A stretch of DNA of 64,000 nucleotides. It comes from Fragilaria crotonensis. Its lineage: Eukaryota; Bacillariophyta; Fragilariophyceae; Fragilariales; Fragilariaceae. The position numbers and the translations under genes are program-made. Under the pieces are notes generated by a model, which searched no databases, was not told where the DNA came from, and was given only the letters and a program-made list of their open reading frames with translations. Positions 22,168 through 35,400 of the stretch are shown here, in pieces (position 1 is the stretch's first letter; each line of letters opens with the position of its first letter). The stretch covers positions 62,001 through 126,000 of the forward strand of contig JAKSYS010000032.1 in NCBI GenBank assembly GCA_022925895.1, read 5' to 3'.

Positions 22168-25150
22168 TATACTCCGTGCTTGACTTGAGAGTTGAGAGTC
22201 TTGTTGTCGCCTGCATTCATTGATGTTCATTGTTCATGCAGTACCATGTACCAGGTGCAGGACTTAATTCTTCGTCAGGGTCGAGAACTTACGGCGGAAG
22301 TCTTGACGAAGGTGCAAAAGGCGCAGATGTCAAACTACATGCGGCAGGTTTGACAGTCACCACGTGATATTGCCCTCCGTGGTCCCAATATCAGGTCTGT
22401 TGCCGTCCGGAGTCCAGAGAGGCTTCGGAATCGCCGACTTTAACAGTATACAGCATCATGCCTGGAGGAATGTTGGTTCATTTCTGCGCTCTCTAATCTC
22501 TCACAATATCATGCTACAGGTAAACTGAATGCATTCAAGAAAGTCAGAGATGAAGGAAAGCAAGAATTTACGCAAAGTCCCGCTTTCCGCAAAGCACGAG
22601 TTTCACCGTACGGGTCGAAAGTCTTTATCTCCAGGACATAGCGGTAGTACGTTAAATAGAGATGAGGTTTTTAATCTAAACAGTTAAACTGAATGCATTC
22701 AAGAAAGTCAGAGATGATCATGATATAGGAAGGTCCGGCCTAAGCCCGTTGAGCCATTACGTTTGTGACCTTTGTCATGTTAAGCAATGCCAGGCATTTT
22801 CCTAATTGAACATCTTGCAAGATGTGTAGCTCCATTGGTTGATCCAAACAAGCCGAGAGGTTTTCTGCTCGTCTGCAATTGTTTTCTGACCATCAGCAAT
22901 TCTTTCTGACCGTCATCCACATGATAATTGCACTGGCCTATGCTTCACTTTGCATCACCACAACTCAGAATGGAAATGCGGGGTCTCACGTATGTTCACC
23001 TTATTCATGATTCCCAAGGTATTGCTAGACCTTCCTGGAAGGCCCATCCCATGCAACTTCCAGCCATTCAGTTTGAGGCAGTTGAGTTTGCATGCCAGCC
23101 AAGTTCCTACTACTTGCATGATGCGAGAACTTTAGCCATCATGGTGTTGATCCATCAAAGCCTGCAAAGTTGTTTCATCACAAGCAATTTGCTGTACTAC
23201 ACTAAGCAAACTTGATTTTCATAAGCATCTTTTCTTTGCTGTAAGCATGTTTTATTTCGGTGTTTAAAACTGAGTATGTTTCTACATAGCCAAGAGTTTG
23301 TCCGTGAGCAAAATTTGCTTTCAATATATGATATATGCTTTCTTCTTATGTAAGGAAATTTGTACTAAGCATTTCTTTGTGCTGTAGTAAGCATTATGCA
23401 GACATCAGAAGCATGACATTCAGCATGCCGGAAGATCAGTTTTGTGCCTGCCAGACGTTGATCAGAAACGCTTTCCCTCCTGACGGGCGCGTATTTATCC
23501 TTCAGCTACTATTCACGACTCAGCCTGTATTGCCATTTGCCATAGTACCTTCCTGATAACTAAAAATGTAATTATCTTTAGGTTCATAACTACATCATAA
23601 AATTGTCGGATATGCATGGCAGAAGTTAACAACCCACCAAAAAAATGTGCGTCTACTACACAGTACGTCACAGGTTTTAAACTGCATGCATGATAAGGAG
23701 GTGTGGCTGTTTCCGGATGTTTTTTAATGCCATAAACAAAGTGTGCTCAGCGTACCAGCTTGGATAGGGCATTCATTTCACCAAGAACTAAGATGATCTT
23801 CCTAGAAAATGTGATCAACTCAAAATGTCCTTGAGTGCATTTGGGCTGTTTGTGATGATTTGAATACGGATGGAAACTAAAGACAGAGTGACATCATCTG
23901 TGTGATGAATCACACACCAGCATGATGCATCACAAAATCACTCACAAGCTCACTAGCCACAATTGCCGGCAGATGGATTGAAATAACAACCTAGTAAATT
24001 CTGAGTATCATTTGTATTACAGCAGATTATGGTATTTCTCATTTTCTTGGTATTTTCTATCAGGGTGGTTTCCAGGCTTCCTGTAATCTATCAGAGATTG
24101 GGAGCTGAACTTTTTGGTCTCTGACGGCGAGTGTCTGGGATCTCAACATACCACATCAGCCTTACTAATTCCTGAATGCTAGCTATTGTTGCGACAGTTT
24201 TTTAGTTGCACTATTGCTGTGGGCAGGGGGCAGTGCACGGTGCAACTACTATTCAGTAGTTGAGCAGATGGTAGCAGAGCAGATTTCATAAGGTGTTTTC
24301 ATTCACTGGCAAGATGGAATCCGTTGATTGTCGAGATATGTATGCCTTTCTTTTGAAATAGTCAGCAGACAAAACCTCGAGAAGTAACAATAGATTCTCG
24401 ATTGCAAACCAAAAGGCATGGCTACCACCTCTCCTACGAATACAGTGCCACATGCACATCTTCTACTCATTTTGACTTGTCTAGTTGTAGGCAGTCAAGC
24501 ATTTGCAGTTGTGAAATTCATTTGGAGCATTTTCCATCAGGATACCGCAAATGGCTTGGATATGCCGATCACATGATGGACAACAATGAGTTGATGGTGC
24601 TGGTGTTCCATGCATTTGACACCTATTGCCAGCATGTTTGTGTTTGTGCCATCATCAATGAGGCGAGCATACTACTGCCTTTAAAGAAATGAGAGGTGAC
24701 CACCATCATTTCGCAGCCACTGATGAAGCCCTGTTCGTTCGTCTTCGACACCAACAAAAAGCAGAGCACTATCGGTACATACTGCGTCTCCAACTTGGTT
24801 TCTTTCTGCTCTTTTGTTGCCTGTATCATTTTCTGCAGAGGCTCACACCCTACCTGTCATTTCAATGTCACCTCCAAACTCTGCATTTTCAATGGTGTTC
24901 ACGTCATCCAGTGTATCGTTTGGTGCTGGTTGTCTAGCTCGGGACCTTCATTCCCGTTGCCTCTTACCTTTGCCTCTTACCTTTGAGTAGGTTACCTTCT
25001 ACGGGCGCTCGTTTTTGTTGTGAATGCTGAACTCTGCGGCCGTTAAATCTGTTTGCCTCCTCTGGCAGATTTACTTTGTCCTCTTTGGTTCCAAACTTGT
25101 CAATCATAGAGATCATTTGGCTTTGCTCGATTGTTCAGAAATACATACTG
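22168..25150. other. Gene-poor stretch with a pair of 33-bp direct repeats
   Basis: No host gene is supported. Two exact 33-bp copies, beginning TAAACTGAATGCATTCAAGA, lie at 22521-22553 and 22685-22717, with 131 bp between them. From about 22900 the sequence has many CATGC and TTGC words and base use unlike the flanking genes. It is probably old repeat sequence that can no longer be classified. Confidence 0.45.
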
Positions 25151-25156
25151 GAGACG

Positions 25157-26263
25157 TCACACTCTCAAATAGTCCATGGCACGTGAAAATGAATCGGTAA
25201 GGAAGTTACCAGCATCAATATCCGAAGGGTTGTCTGGAATCAGCAACAAAGCAGGAGTTTCCTGCATAGCTTTGAAGATCAGGCTCTCTTTTCTACCTCC
25301 GGGGGTAGCATCGTGTTTGAAAACTTTTAGAAAAGGCCGGATGGGCGCTGCTCTAGCTATATGGTCCCTGTCTTCAATTTGAAAACCCGGTAAACCCTGT
25401 ACCCATATCCTCCACCCGTTATCCAGTTTTATTCTCGAGGACCAAGGTAACTGAAATGCCTCGGGTACACGACACCAAAATCTACCGCCGTGCGCAAAAT
25501 TTTGAAAGCAAAAGGGACAAGAATGAGCTTGCGGCTCATCCAGCTCGCTCACCATCTGCAAAAGGGGAAGTCATCAAGAGTCATGCCTTCCGTATGGGCT
25601 TGTTCATGGTGGGTGCGTATTGGAATTTGACTACCAACATAAGATTTGATTTCCATTTTGTATGGCGAAAAAATTGTCTTCATTTGCTCCAGAGTTATTA
25701 GGCCAAATTCCGGTGCTTTTGCCTTTTGCCTTGAATGCATCTGGTACTTCTGTTTTCACACTCTGTGTCAATTACTTTTCTTCTTCCAATGTGCCGATGC
25801 ACATGTCAAGAAGCTTGTTTTCAGAATGGTATTGTTGACAAGTGGAGGAATGCCAGTTGAAACCTTCATACTTTCTGTTGGTTGGATTGTCACCAATTCT
25901 TTGAGTCCTTGCAGAAGAGGCTCGTTGTTTAGTAGTGGGATAGTAGCAAAACTGTGACCTGTTGGCATGTTTTGGGCCCATTTCTTCAGGAATGTGGAGT
26001 GCCAGATCACCAAAGCAAGACACCGCAACAATAAATCAGTAGGATCCACTTTAAGACCCAATGACCAATGGTGCAAGATTTGGACCATACATCAATTGCA
26101 TGACTTCCTGCACATAGGTACTACTCATCGGATCAGTCATTAGTATGAGATGGGAAGGGAGCGTGCCAAAGCTTGCATCATTTAGAGCCGCAAGAATCTG
26201 ACCAAGGTAACAGTCACCAGGCTCTACTAGCTGGGTGCCAAAACAAATCCAAAACATGGCCAA
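25157..26263 (-). mobile_element. Decayed reading frame of a diatom high-copy element family, fossil
   Basis: Several minus-strand fragments show protein-like composition and a consistent order. The upstream part contains LMTDPMSSTYVQEVMQLMYG and LLLRCLALVIWHSTFLKKW. The next contains IPLLNNEPLLQGLKELVT and STGIPPLVNN. The last contains VPEAFQLPWSSRIKLDNGWR and an APIRPFLKVF stretch. This resembles, from memory, a protein family found in many copies in diatom genomes, with a C-terminal DNA-binding-like region and probably carried by a mobile element. The copy is broken in several places. Family assignment is uncertain; it could be from another element class. Confidence 0.35.
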
Positions 26264-27100
26264 GCAACAACTCCCCCTGTTTGCAGTTGATGATGCAGAA
26301 GGCGGGCATGTTGTGCCAGACTGTGAGTACGTTCCTGAACCTTTTCGAAATGAGTGTATACTTGCATGTCAAGGCCAATATAGTAATTTCAAGCAACCCA
26401 TTGAACTTGCTGAAGAGTTCCATCATCTGTGCACTATACATATGACAAGCACCGCATCATCAGCATCCTCTCGTTTAAAAATGTCTTCGCTATTTGCAAC
26501 CTGCAAAGCTTCCATTGAAAACCAGACACCCAGTCCAAAGGGAAAGATTCACGAGTTCGTCAAATGGATTTGCAAAGAGGTGTTTGTCATGGGTTGTTTC
26601 CCTAGTTTGGTCATTTTTGTGTTTGTTGTATAAATAATGTTATCCTTGCCAAGCCGAAAGGATTGAAATCCGGACACCAATACTTATCGATCTTGAGATA
26701 CACAATCCAATTGAAGAAGTGTCGAAACCCATGCGAACACATTACATTCAGAAAACCCCATTCCAGAATGACTCGCTCAGCCAGAAGAGGCCCCACAATA
26801 TTGGGTGAGCCTCTCTCTCATCCACATTTCCCTCTGATGTTGCTTTTGTGCTCTCTTTCTTGAGAGCATGTTAGAATTTGTCAATTTCTTTGTAATCCTC
26901 TGTTGGGAGCCTTTCCTTGGCCTTTTCTGCTCCAAACAATACTAGAATTGCATCATGATACTTGCAAATACGTCCTTGTGAGATAGTCTTTCCGTAGCAT
27001 GTTGTTTTCTTCATCGCTAAGTAGGCCAGGATGAGCTTTGTGTTCATTCCTTTATATTTGAGATCAACAGTGTGTTCATGATGAAAAAACTAAGGATTTG
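26264..27100. other. Gene-poor repeat-like sequence, unclassified
   Basis: No gene can be supported. Short open frames occur on both strands without recognisable motifs. It separates the minus-strand fossil from the plus-strand Copia-type fossil and may belong to either. Confidence 0.35.
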
Positions 27101-30100
27101 CTCGCACTTCATTCTTCAGGTCTCCTCGAACTTTATGAGCTAACACCCTAAATGCTTCATCAAGCAATTTCCTCCCCAAGGAAAACAAAGTACTTTTGTC
27201 AAAGCCCTCAAACTACCAATTCAATGGGTGCATCATCTGTTGCTGCAGGTCAGTCAACCCCTTTCAACTTCCAAGTCTCCGATGACTTCTACTCCTACTG
27301 TCAACCTCAGAACGCACATTCTTTACTCACGTCACTCTGTTTTCATGGCTCCCAGCACTCTCAGACGCACACTGACCATGCATTAGTTCAAGATGGCGTC
27401 TAAGACTCCTGCCAGAATACCTGCCTGCCTGTCATTACGTCTCCGACTCCTGTCAGTGATCCCGTCACTTCCAAGAGATCTAACAAGCCCATCATGGGCA
27501 ACATTGTGTTAATCTCTAAAGACAACTTGTCTGCCTGGACTGGGGGTAAGCCACTTGCTGCCTGGATTGGTCTCAATCCAAGTATCAGCAATGGACACAC
27601 CTTCCCAAATCAACTCCGACCGGTTCATACCTCTGCCTTTCAACAAGGTTACAACTACCACAGCACTGACATAATGATTACCCCCTTCACCCCACCAGCA
27701 GTCTCATTGATTTCGAAAATACCATCTGGGACCACTTCACTCATTGCAGAATGGACAGCATTGGCTGGCTATCTTTGTGACCCAGAATGTTATCAACTGA
27801 TGACCAATTTCATCGAAGTCACTTCTGTTAGTTATACAATTCAGTCCGCCAAGGCACTAAGCACTGAACAACTCATGCTGCACAACAAGTATGATAAGAC
27901 CAACAACCGTGCTGCCATCAAGTACATGCTGCTCTCATCTCATTTGCCTGCCCGAATGTGCAAAATCAAATAGGACAAAAAGGTGGAATGGACTCCTTTC
28001 ATCATGTCATGATCTGAAGGCCGTGATTAAGGCCTGCCATCCATTCCAATATGCTGCTGGTGGTGAAAACCTGGAAATGATGGCAACCGACTTTTGCAAG
28101 GATGCTTATAAGCTACTAACAACAGCAAGTCCACAACTCAACACTTATGGTGTTCAAGACATTCCCCCGTGCGGGCGGATCAGGCAAGAATGAATACTTC
28201 CGTTTCCAGCTACGGGCAGAATCAAATAAAAGCTTGATCAAACCCTGCTTGACATCAGGTACTACAAAGAAAGACAGCAGCTCAAGCACACATGGTGGCT
28301 GAAAAACTGACTTATCAGGATGATATCTGTCATCAAGTGGAAGATGCATTCCAACTTTGGTATGATTGGAAAAAGGAATGGCCACCGGCGGCCAGTCATG
28401 GTACAGACACATGTGCTCTATTGGCAACGTTTGGAAATGTTGCTGTGCCAGAAGGTTCACCAATCACACAAGGTGAAGTCCTCAATCTGATTCAGTCTCA
28501 GGCACTCCACCAGGAAGCATTGAAAAAGGGTAACTGTCATTGGTTCAGCAACAAGCGTCCAGAAAAGAACAAGAATGGTCAGGAGAATGTCTCAGGAAAT
28601 GGGACTCAAAAAGTGGCAACTGCTGGCGCCCACAAAACTTAAACTTGGTGCTCAGTAGCTCCACCATTCCAAGAAAGTCAAGGACAAGGCGTTCAATGGG
28701 TGCAAAAAAGTGGTCGTTGGACAATGATCCACACAACCGCAATCCACACACAAGAACAACGCCAAAACACCAGCATGACTGCTCCTCCTCCACCAGCTCA
28801 AGGTAACCTTTCAGCATTGTTCTCCATCACATATCCGTCTGTGGATGTTTTTGTGCGGCGACCCGATCAAGGAAGCGCAGCCTACGATGTCAGATGCAAT
28901 CTATACATTTCTAGCTACTCTCCATGATCACGGTCCTGTGGGTATAATCTGTTATGGTCTGCCGTATCATGCCAAAGTATTGGCACATGTCAATCCAAGT
29001 GTCACAATCGATCCCGTGGACAACCATCTTATCTTCAATCGCCAACTCACTCTCCCAACTACATCAAGAGCAAGCAAGCAACCTTGTTCTTTGCACCTGC
29101 AATATGGTTAACACGTCTGGCTGCTCCCTTTCGCAAGCCGCCGCCTATTCTTCAACAAGAAATGAATGCAAAGGCCAACGCATTGTTCACTCAAGACGCA
29201 GAAGCTCCTCTAAGCTTTTGAAGATGTCACTCAAGTCCCAACAGCCACGAAATCCTATGCCAATGGCTGCCATCCCCTCTTGCCATGTAGCACACGAATG
29301 CAACAAAGGTGGAAACGGAATCTTGGATTGCTTCTTGCAAACTCGCAACTAGGAAGGAAATGGTATCTTGGAATCTTGGATCGCTTCTTCTCTAACTCGA
29401 CATAAAAAGCCACGTCGCCCTGTCCCTGTTGTTGGTGCTCCTGATGCATTTGTTCCAGTAGTAGCTACCTTCAACAGCAGTGTAGCAATGCAGCACTGCT
29501 CAAAAGATAGTCTCTCATGTCAATCTGGCATGCGCTGGTGCCATGCTCCGAATGGCCTTGCAAGCACCAGTCAGGGCTAATGCAAAACGCCCTGTGATCT
29601 CCAACAAACAGTTATCAGCATGCACTCATAGATGTTCACCTCTGCCGAGATCAAGCAAAAGCCAAGATTCTGTCAATATTTGCTCAGATCATGAGGCTCT
29701 CAGGCATTAAAGCGCATTACCACAGCACCAGCATTGCTAAAAGGAACATTCGAACAATCTTAGCATTTGCTGCACAATGATGTTTCGTGCAGCCATTCAT
29801 TGACCAGCAATTGTGGATACCACTCTCTGATGTCCTCTGGCTTTCAATCACACAGTTTTCTTGGTCAAACATGTTACAGATCCGAGGATGTGTCTATGCC
29901 CTTACAACATCTTCACCAAAGCCCTAGGAACAAATAAAAGCTCAATAATCTTCATGTTTGGTGATGTCCTGTTTATGTGATGGTAACAATGATCTCTGAC
30001 AACAAGAAGCTACCTTGTTGGACTCGGACAATCAACATGGGTTTCTCACCAAAACACACAATTACAATCCTGATTGTGCTCAACCCACAAGGGATTGCAC

Positions 30101-31400
30101 AACGCCGCGATTTCATGTCATCTTCAATGATTGGTTTGTTACTGTTCCAGCGTCTATTGACGACCTTCTGTCCTTCAACGCGGACAGTTGGAAACAATTA
30201 TTTCGCAATTCAACCTACCAATACATTCTTGATGATGAGGATCAAGAGCTAGTATTGATTGTTGAGATTGATAACTTACGAGAGAGAAAAGGATGTGTTT
30301 TGCAACAACAGCGCATCGCAACAGCCATTGACAAAGCAACACCACCTGCTCGCTCCACTGCCCGTTTAACCACCTCCAGCAAGACTTCTCTTGTTGCTGC
30401 AATACCACACCAATTTCCAGTCAACAAGGCAAGTCAACTCCCTGCCTCATTGACACCACTGTGAACTTTTAGGGAGAGTCCACCACTCCTGCAACTCCAG
30501 CCAACTGCAGCCAGCACCTCCTCTCTAATTGATTTGGGAGCCTCATGCACCACAAATACTGTCATCCAGTCCACTGTTCACCGGATGTCTTTGCATCCAT
30601 TCATTGGGAGGCTCACAGTAGCTACTGCATAGTGCTGCCATCAGGTTTCGCACGTCCACTTCACCAAGCTTGTTATGACCTCCTTCCAACCAACAAATTA
30701 TTGCACAGTTCAATGTCAGCCACACATCGAAGAACTGTCCAAGCTGCGACTCTCACCGCAAGGGGATACGCGATCATCTCTTTCGATGCCCGGCTACAGG
30801 GGAATGGAGACAATCTTTGTTGGTCGCTCTTTGCAATCAATGCCGCGAATTGACCACGTCTCCTCATCTGCAGGAATATCTATTGCTCACAGTCACCACA
30901 TGATGGTCAACTGACAGTGATTTACTGAACACCGACCGATTCCCAAATCCGTTGGCCGTCAATACCTTGGTGGTGAATAAATCCCCAAGATTTGTCATGT
31001 CATCTTGCTTGTTCCTTCCTAATGTGCAATATTCTCGCAGCCACTGCCTCACAAACAGAATGGCAGTTCCTTGCATTGTGCTTCTTTGCAAGCGTATACT
31101 ATGGGATTGTTGAATTCTTGACAACATAATTGTTATCACAGAACACGTTTGGCTGGACCGTTGATTGGCGCGCAAAACATGCATGCGTAGTGCTAGCTTG
31201 TATTGCAAGAATGCAACAAGCAAGTATATCTTTTGCAGTTCAAAGCATGACGATCTCACTTCCAAAGCTGGAGGCCTTGACAGTGTTCTGTTGTTTGGAA
31301 AACCAGATGATTGGCACATTCTGCATGTACTAGATAGTGATTCCTGTATGTGACCGTCGCGTAAAAACATTCCCTGCATGGTTATCATCAACAAAACAAG
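27100..31400 (+). mobile_element. Broken Ty1/copia-type retroelement (CoDi-like), fossil; outer limits uncertain
   Basis: Plus-strand similarity is clearest at about 29800-30300. Segments like CPVYVMVTMISDNKKLP, GFSPKHT and FHVIFNDWFVTVP match the integrase C-terminal region of diatom Copia polyproteins. Upstream, 27480-28800 has protein-like stretches, including a Cys-poor RWTMIHTTAIHTQ segment, that may belong to the gag part of this or another element. Downstream, 30480-31350 is related in style but could not be assigned. No LTR pair was recognised. The element is broken in many places and looks old. Only the integrase-like part is identified with fair confidence. Confidence 0.55.
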
Positions 31401-31663
31401 AGATGATGACACTTTTGCCTTTTGGTTCTGACATTTTTGGTATCCAACCTGAACACACGTTCATCAATGTCAGGCGTCATTCTTGGATCAAACACAATCC
31501 GGGCGCCGTTTTCATGCTTTTTGAGATGCGCAAAGATGTGGCAAAAGGCCCCGAGGCGTCCGCGCCGTGGTAATGCTTCTTAATGCTGAGATAATTGCGA
31601 TACTTCAACGAATACATCCAATCTACTGAGCTCAATCGCCCAGCGGAGGATAACAAAGTCATC

Positions 31664-31860
31664 CCGCGGTATTTTAGTATTATTCGTTTAAGAAATCCCG
31701 CAATCCCGCAGTATTTTCCCAGGGATTTTTCTGACCGCAGGATTTCAGGATCAAAGTAGGCCAAAAATTCCCCGATTTGACAGTATGTTGTGCACAAAAA
31801 CTCATACTACAGTGCCAGACCGCCACATTTTTCTCGAACGAATCATCCTAAAATACCGCT
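31664..31860. repeat. Imperfect inverted repeat with AAATCCCGC-type motifs
   Basis: A 24-bp arm at about 31666-31689 (GCGGTATTTTAGTATTATTC...) pairs with the reverse complement of about 31836-31859, 21 of 24 positions matching. Between and beyond the arms, GGGATTTTTC and GGGATTTC words recur in direct orientation (around 31721-31750 and 31889-31918). This could be a small MITE-like element or a hairpin-forming relic just outside the Copia-type fossil. Confidence 0.5.
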
Positions 31861-31919
31861 GGATTTCGGGAACAAATCCAAAAATCCCGCGGATTTTTCG
31901 GACCAAGGGATTTCGGGAA

Positions 31920-32438
31920 GAATGTCTGATCCGCAAAACCGCAAATGCCTGGGGTCGTCTCGCACTATATGAGCTTTTGTGTTCCAAGCCAACAAATGAC
32001 CCAAAGATTTTCGATGTCATAGCAGTTAGAAATAAAATTCCTAGGTCATACGTCATACGCCGTACTGAGTACCACTCTGGACTCCTGAAGTCTCCGTTCT
32101 ACGATAGAACGAGAACAGTTGTACAAGTACCCTTCTTCAACTGTCGGCATGTAACGAAAACAGAACCACTGTACATGAGTTTTAGTGGTACTATCATACG
32201 AGGCAGTAGAAGTGCTTAGCAGAGATTGGAATCCCTAAATCGCCGTTTGTCATCATACATACCACTACGTCACTCCATTCGATTATTACTATGCATCAGA
32301 GGCACTCCAGAGCTCCAGAGGCACACAATGCACGCAATAGTGAATTTATGCCTTTATCCACTTAGTACTGGAGTACGCATATTCGACTACGGAAGGTTCG
32401 TCTGATCTATTCCTGCCCCGAGGCATTATATTCCGCCA
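31920..32438. other. Upstream region of the cyclase gene
   Basis: No gene seen. It holds GTAC words (GTTGTACAAGTACCC near 32117, GTACTGGAGTACGC near 32365) and should contain the promoter and leader of the cyclase gene that starts at 32439. Confidence 0.4.
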
Positions 32439-35400
32439 ATGGTAGCAGAGGCAACTTCGAGCATGAGGGGAGATAGAGACGACGTGTCGATACATCTGTC
32501 GGAGGTCGAATCAATCAATGTCTTGAATAGATGCGATGGCGACGACGACGGGACACCTGAGGATGTCGCTACTCGTCAATTGACACGCCGAGAATACGGA
32601 GCCGTTTTCTATCTGAAGGTCTCCGTTTTGTGCATCTTGATCATAGCGGCTATCGCTCTTTCTTTATCGGCGTACTATGTTACTGCACAAGCACAACACA
32701 ACGAATTCTTGTCCAACTATGAAGGATACGCAACAAAGATAATCGATGCGTACCTGGAAGACAGTGAACTGAGGTTATGGACGGCTGAATCACTCAGCGC
32801 CGACTTCACTGCTGAGTTTGGGGAATCACAAGCATGGCCATTTGTTACGATGACTAACTTCTCCAGAAGAGCTGTTGGTCTCGGGTACATCGCGAAGGCA
32901 AACTCTATTCTTTTCGCCCCTTTAGTCACGAACGAGACCAGAGCTCAATGGGAACAGTACGCATTGAAAAACCAATATTTGGTTCATGAAAATATTCCCA
33001 GTGTAACAAACCAAACATCAGTTGACATGGACGGCTCTTCAACGGCGACGCACGCAAAGTCTGCAGAGGAAGTGGCATTGGAGAGTATCGAGGCTGCATG
33101 CGGCGATAACTTTGTGCCAATGTACGTCGAGGACGGAATCCTAGCATACTCAGGCGAATGCGGAAAAGCCGCCGCTGTCAATCCTGGCCCTTTCTTTCCA
33201 ATTTGGGAAATGGCACCATGGCGTGCTCGCCATATCATGTTGGATCTCATGTCGTTTGATTTCGTCAAGGATCAACTCCACGTTGCGATTGAAAAGCAAA
33301 CACCGCAACTCTCCAAGACCGACATTCCGACAGGTTCCGTTGCATACCCTTTTTGCTGCCTCCTTTTCCCAGTATTTGGGCATTTTTCGGCAGATGCGCC
33401 TGTTGTTGGGATGATCTCCATGGCCTTTCAATGGATTGCTTTTTTCAAGAATATTCTCCCGGTCAACGCAGTTGGGTTGCAGCTGGTGCTACATAATACA
33501 TGTGGTCAAGTGTATACGTTCGAATTAAACGGACCAGATGTGGCGTATATAGGCGATACCGACAGTCACGATACCAAATACGACGACCTGGTGTTTGAAT
33601 GTGCATTTCAACCCACATTTCGCCTCACTGGAAGTGACAGTTATCGCGCCACAGCAACTCAGTACTCAGAATCAAATGTTACTCAGAAATCGTGCTCGAA
33701 CTCAGACGACGAATCTGACGACTTGCATGCTTGCAAATACTCAATTCGTGTCTACCCATCTGATCATCTTCGGGACACTTTTACTTCATCGAGCCCAGCC
33801 ATATATGCCGCTATTATCGCTCTGATCTTTGTGTTCACATCAATTGTTTTCTTGGCATACGACTATCTGGTTGAACGACGCCAACGAGTTATCGCCAAGA
33901 CTGCTGCTCGCTCGAATGCCATCGTGCATTCGCTCTATCCAGCTCGTTTCCGTGAGCGAGTGTATCGTGACAGTGAAAACAATGATGTTGTCCCCCATCC
34001 AACAACTCGGACACGTCGCGTTTCGGAACGAATCAATCCTAATGGAATGCTAGTCCCTGTCGAGGCCGTGCAATCTATTAATTCATCTGCGCAAGGGCGT
34101 CGAGATAATGAATCTTCCGGGAAGTTGGGTCGCTTGGCGATGCTACCGGAGACACCGAAGCTGCGCCTCAAATCGTACCTTTTTGATACACCAACTGTGG
34201 TGTCTTCGGACGATTTCGAGTCGGAGCCTATAGCAGAAATGTTTACCGACACGACTATTATGTTTGCCGATATTTCCGGTTTCACAGCCTGGAGTTCCGA
34301 GCGGGAACCATCACAAGTGTTTATTCTTCTTGAAACCTTGTACAGAGCCTTTGATGCAGTTGCGCACCGGTTGGGTGTTTTCAAGGTCGAAACTATTGGG
34401 GATTGCTACGTTGCTGTGGTAGGTCTCCCAGACCCGAATGAGCACCACGCAGTTGTGATGACTTACTTTGGATATGAGTGTATCCGGCAAATGAAGGAGC
34501 TCGTCCGAGAGCTAGAGGCGACATTAGGGCCTGGAACCTCTGATTTATGCATGCGTGTGGGGTTGCATAGCGGACCAGTTACTGCGGGTGTCCTTCGAGG
34601 AGAGAAATCGCGTTTTCAGCTCTTTGGAGATTCTGTGAACACTGCCGCGAGAATGGAGAGTACAGGAGAACCAAATCTCATACACGCGTCGCAGGATACC
34701 GCAGACCTGCTTGTGGCATCTGGAAAAGTCAGTTGGGTAGCTGCTAGAGATGACGTCGTCTCCGTGAAAGGCAAAGGCCCTATGCAGACGTTCTGGCTTA
34801 AGCCGAGGCGTGGGTCCGCTGTGTCGTATACCTACCTGATGGACAACTCCTCCTGTGCAAGCAGCACTATAGATTCGAAGCCGAAGCATCTCGCGGCAAC
34901 TCCACATAGAACCTTGATCCAGAAACATGCGTCGAGTCGCGCGGGAAATGAATCGTCGTCAGCCGGCAGCGCCTCGTCGCCGATGGCAAATGGACAAGTT
35001 GATTTTAAGAAATGGGGCAACCTTAGTCTTGACGAGGTGCTGACTGCGAAAGCTTCAGCAGGTAACCAGAAGAAGGCTTCACAGAAGATATCACGCTTAG
35101 TCGACTGGAACGTAGATTTGTTGTTGAGTTTCCTCGCCAAGGTTGTGGCCAATCGCGACGGTCCGACGGCAATAACACGTCTCCGACAATCCGTTGACAA
35201 TGATAATTTGCGTTCTGAGAGATCTACAAAGATCCTCTCTGAGGTAACAGAAGTTATTCTCTTTCCTGAATATGACAACGCCAAGCGCTTGCGAAGTCAA
35301 ACTGACGTCGTGTTGCCCCCAGAGGTACGAGAGCAACTTCACGATTACGTTTCACGGATTGCAACTATGTATCGTGACATTCCTTTCCACAATCTCGAGC

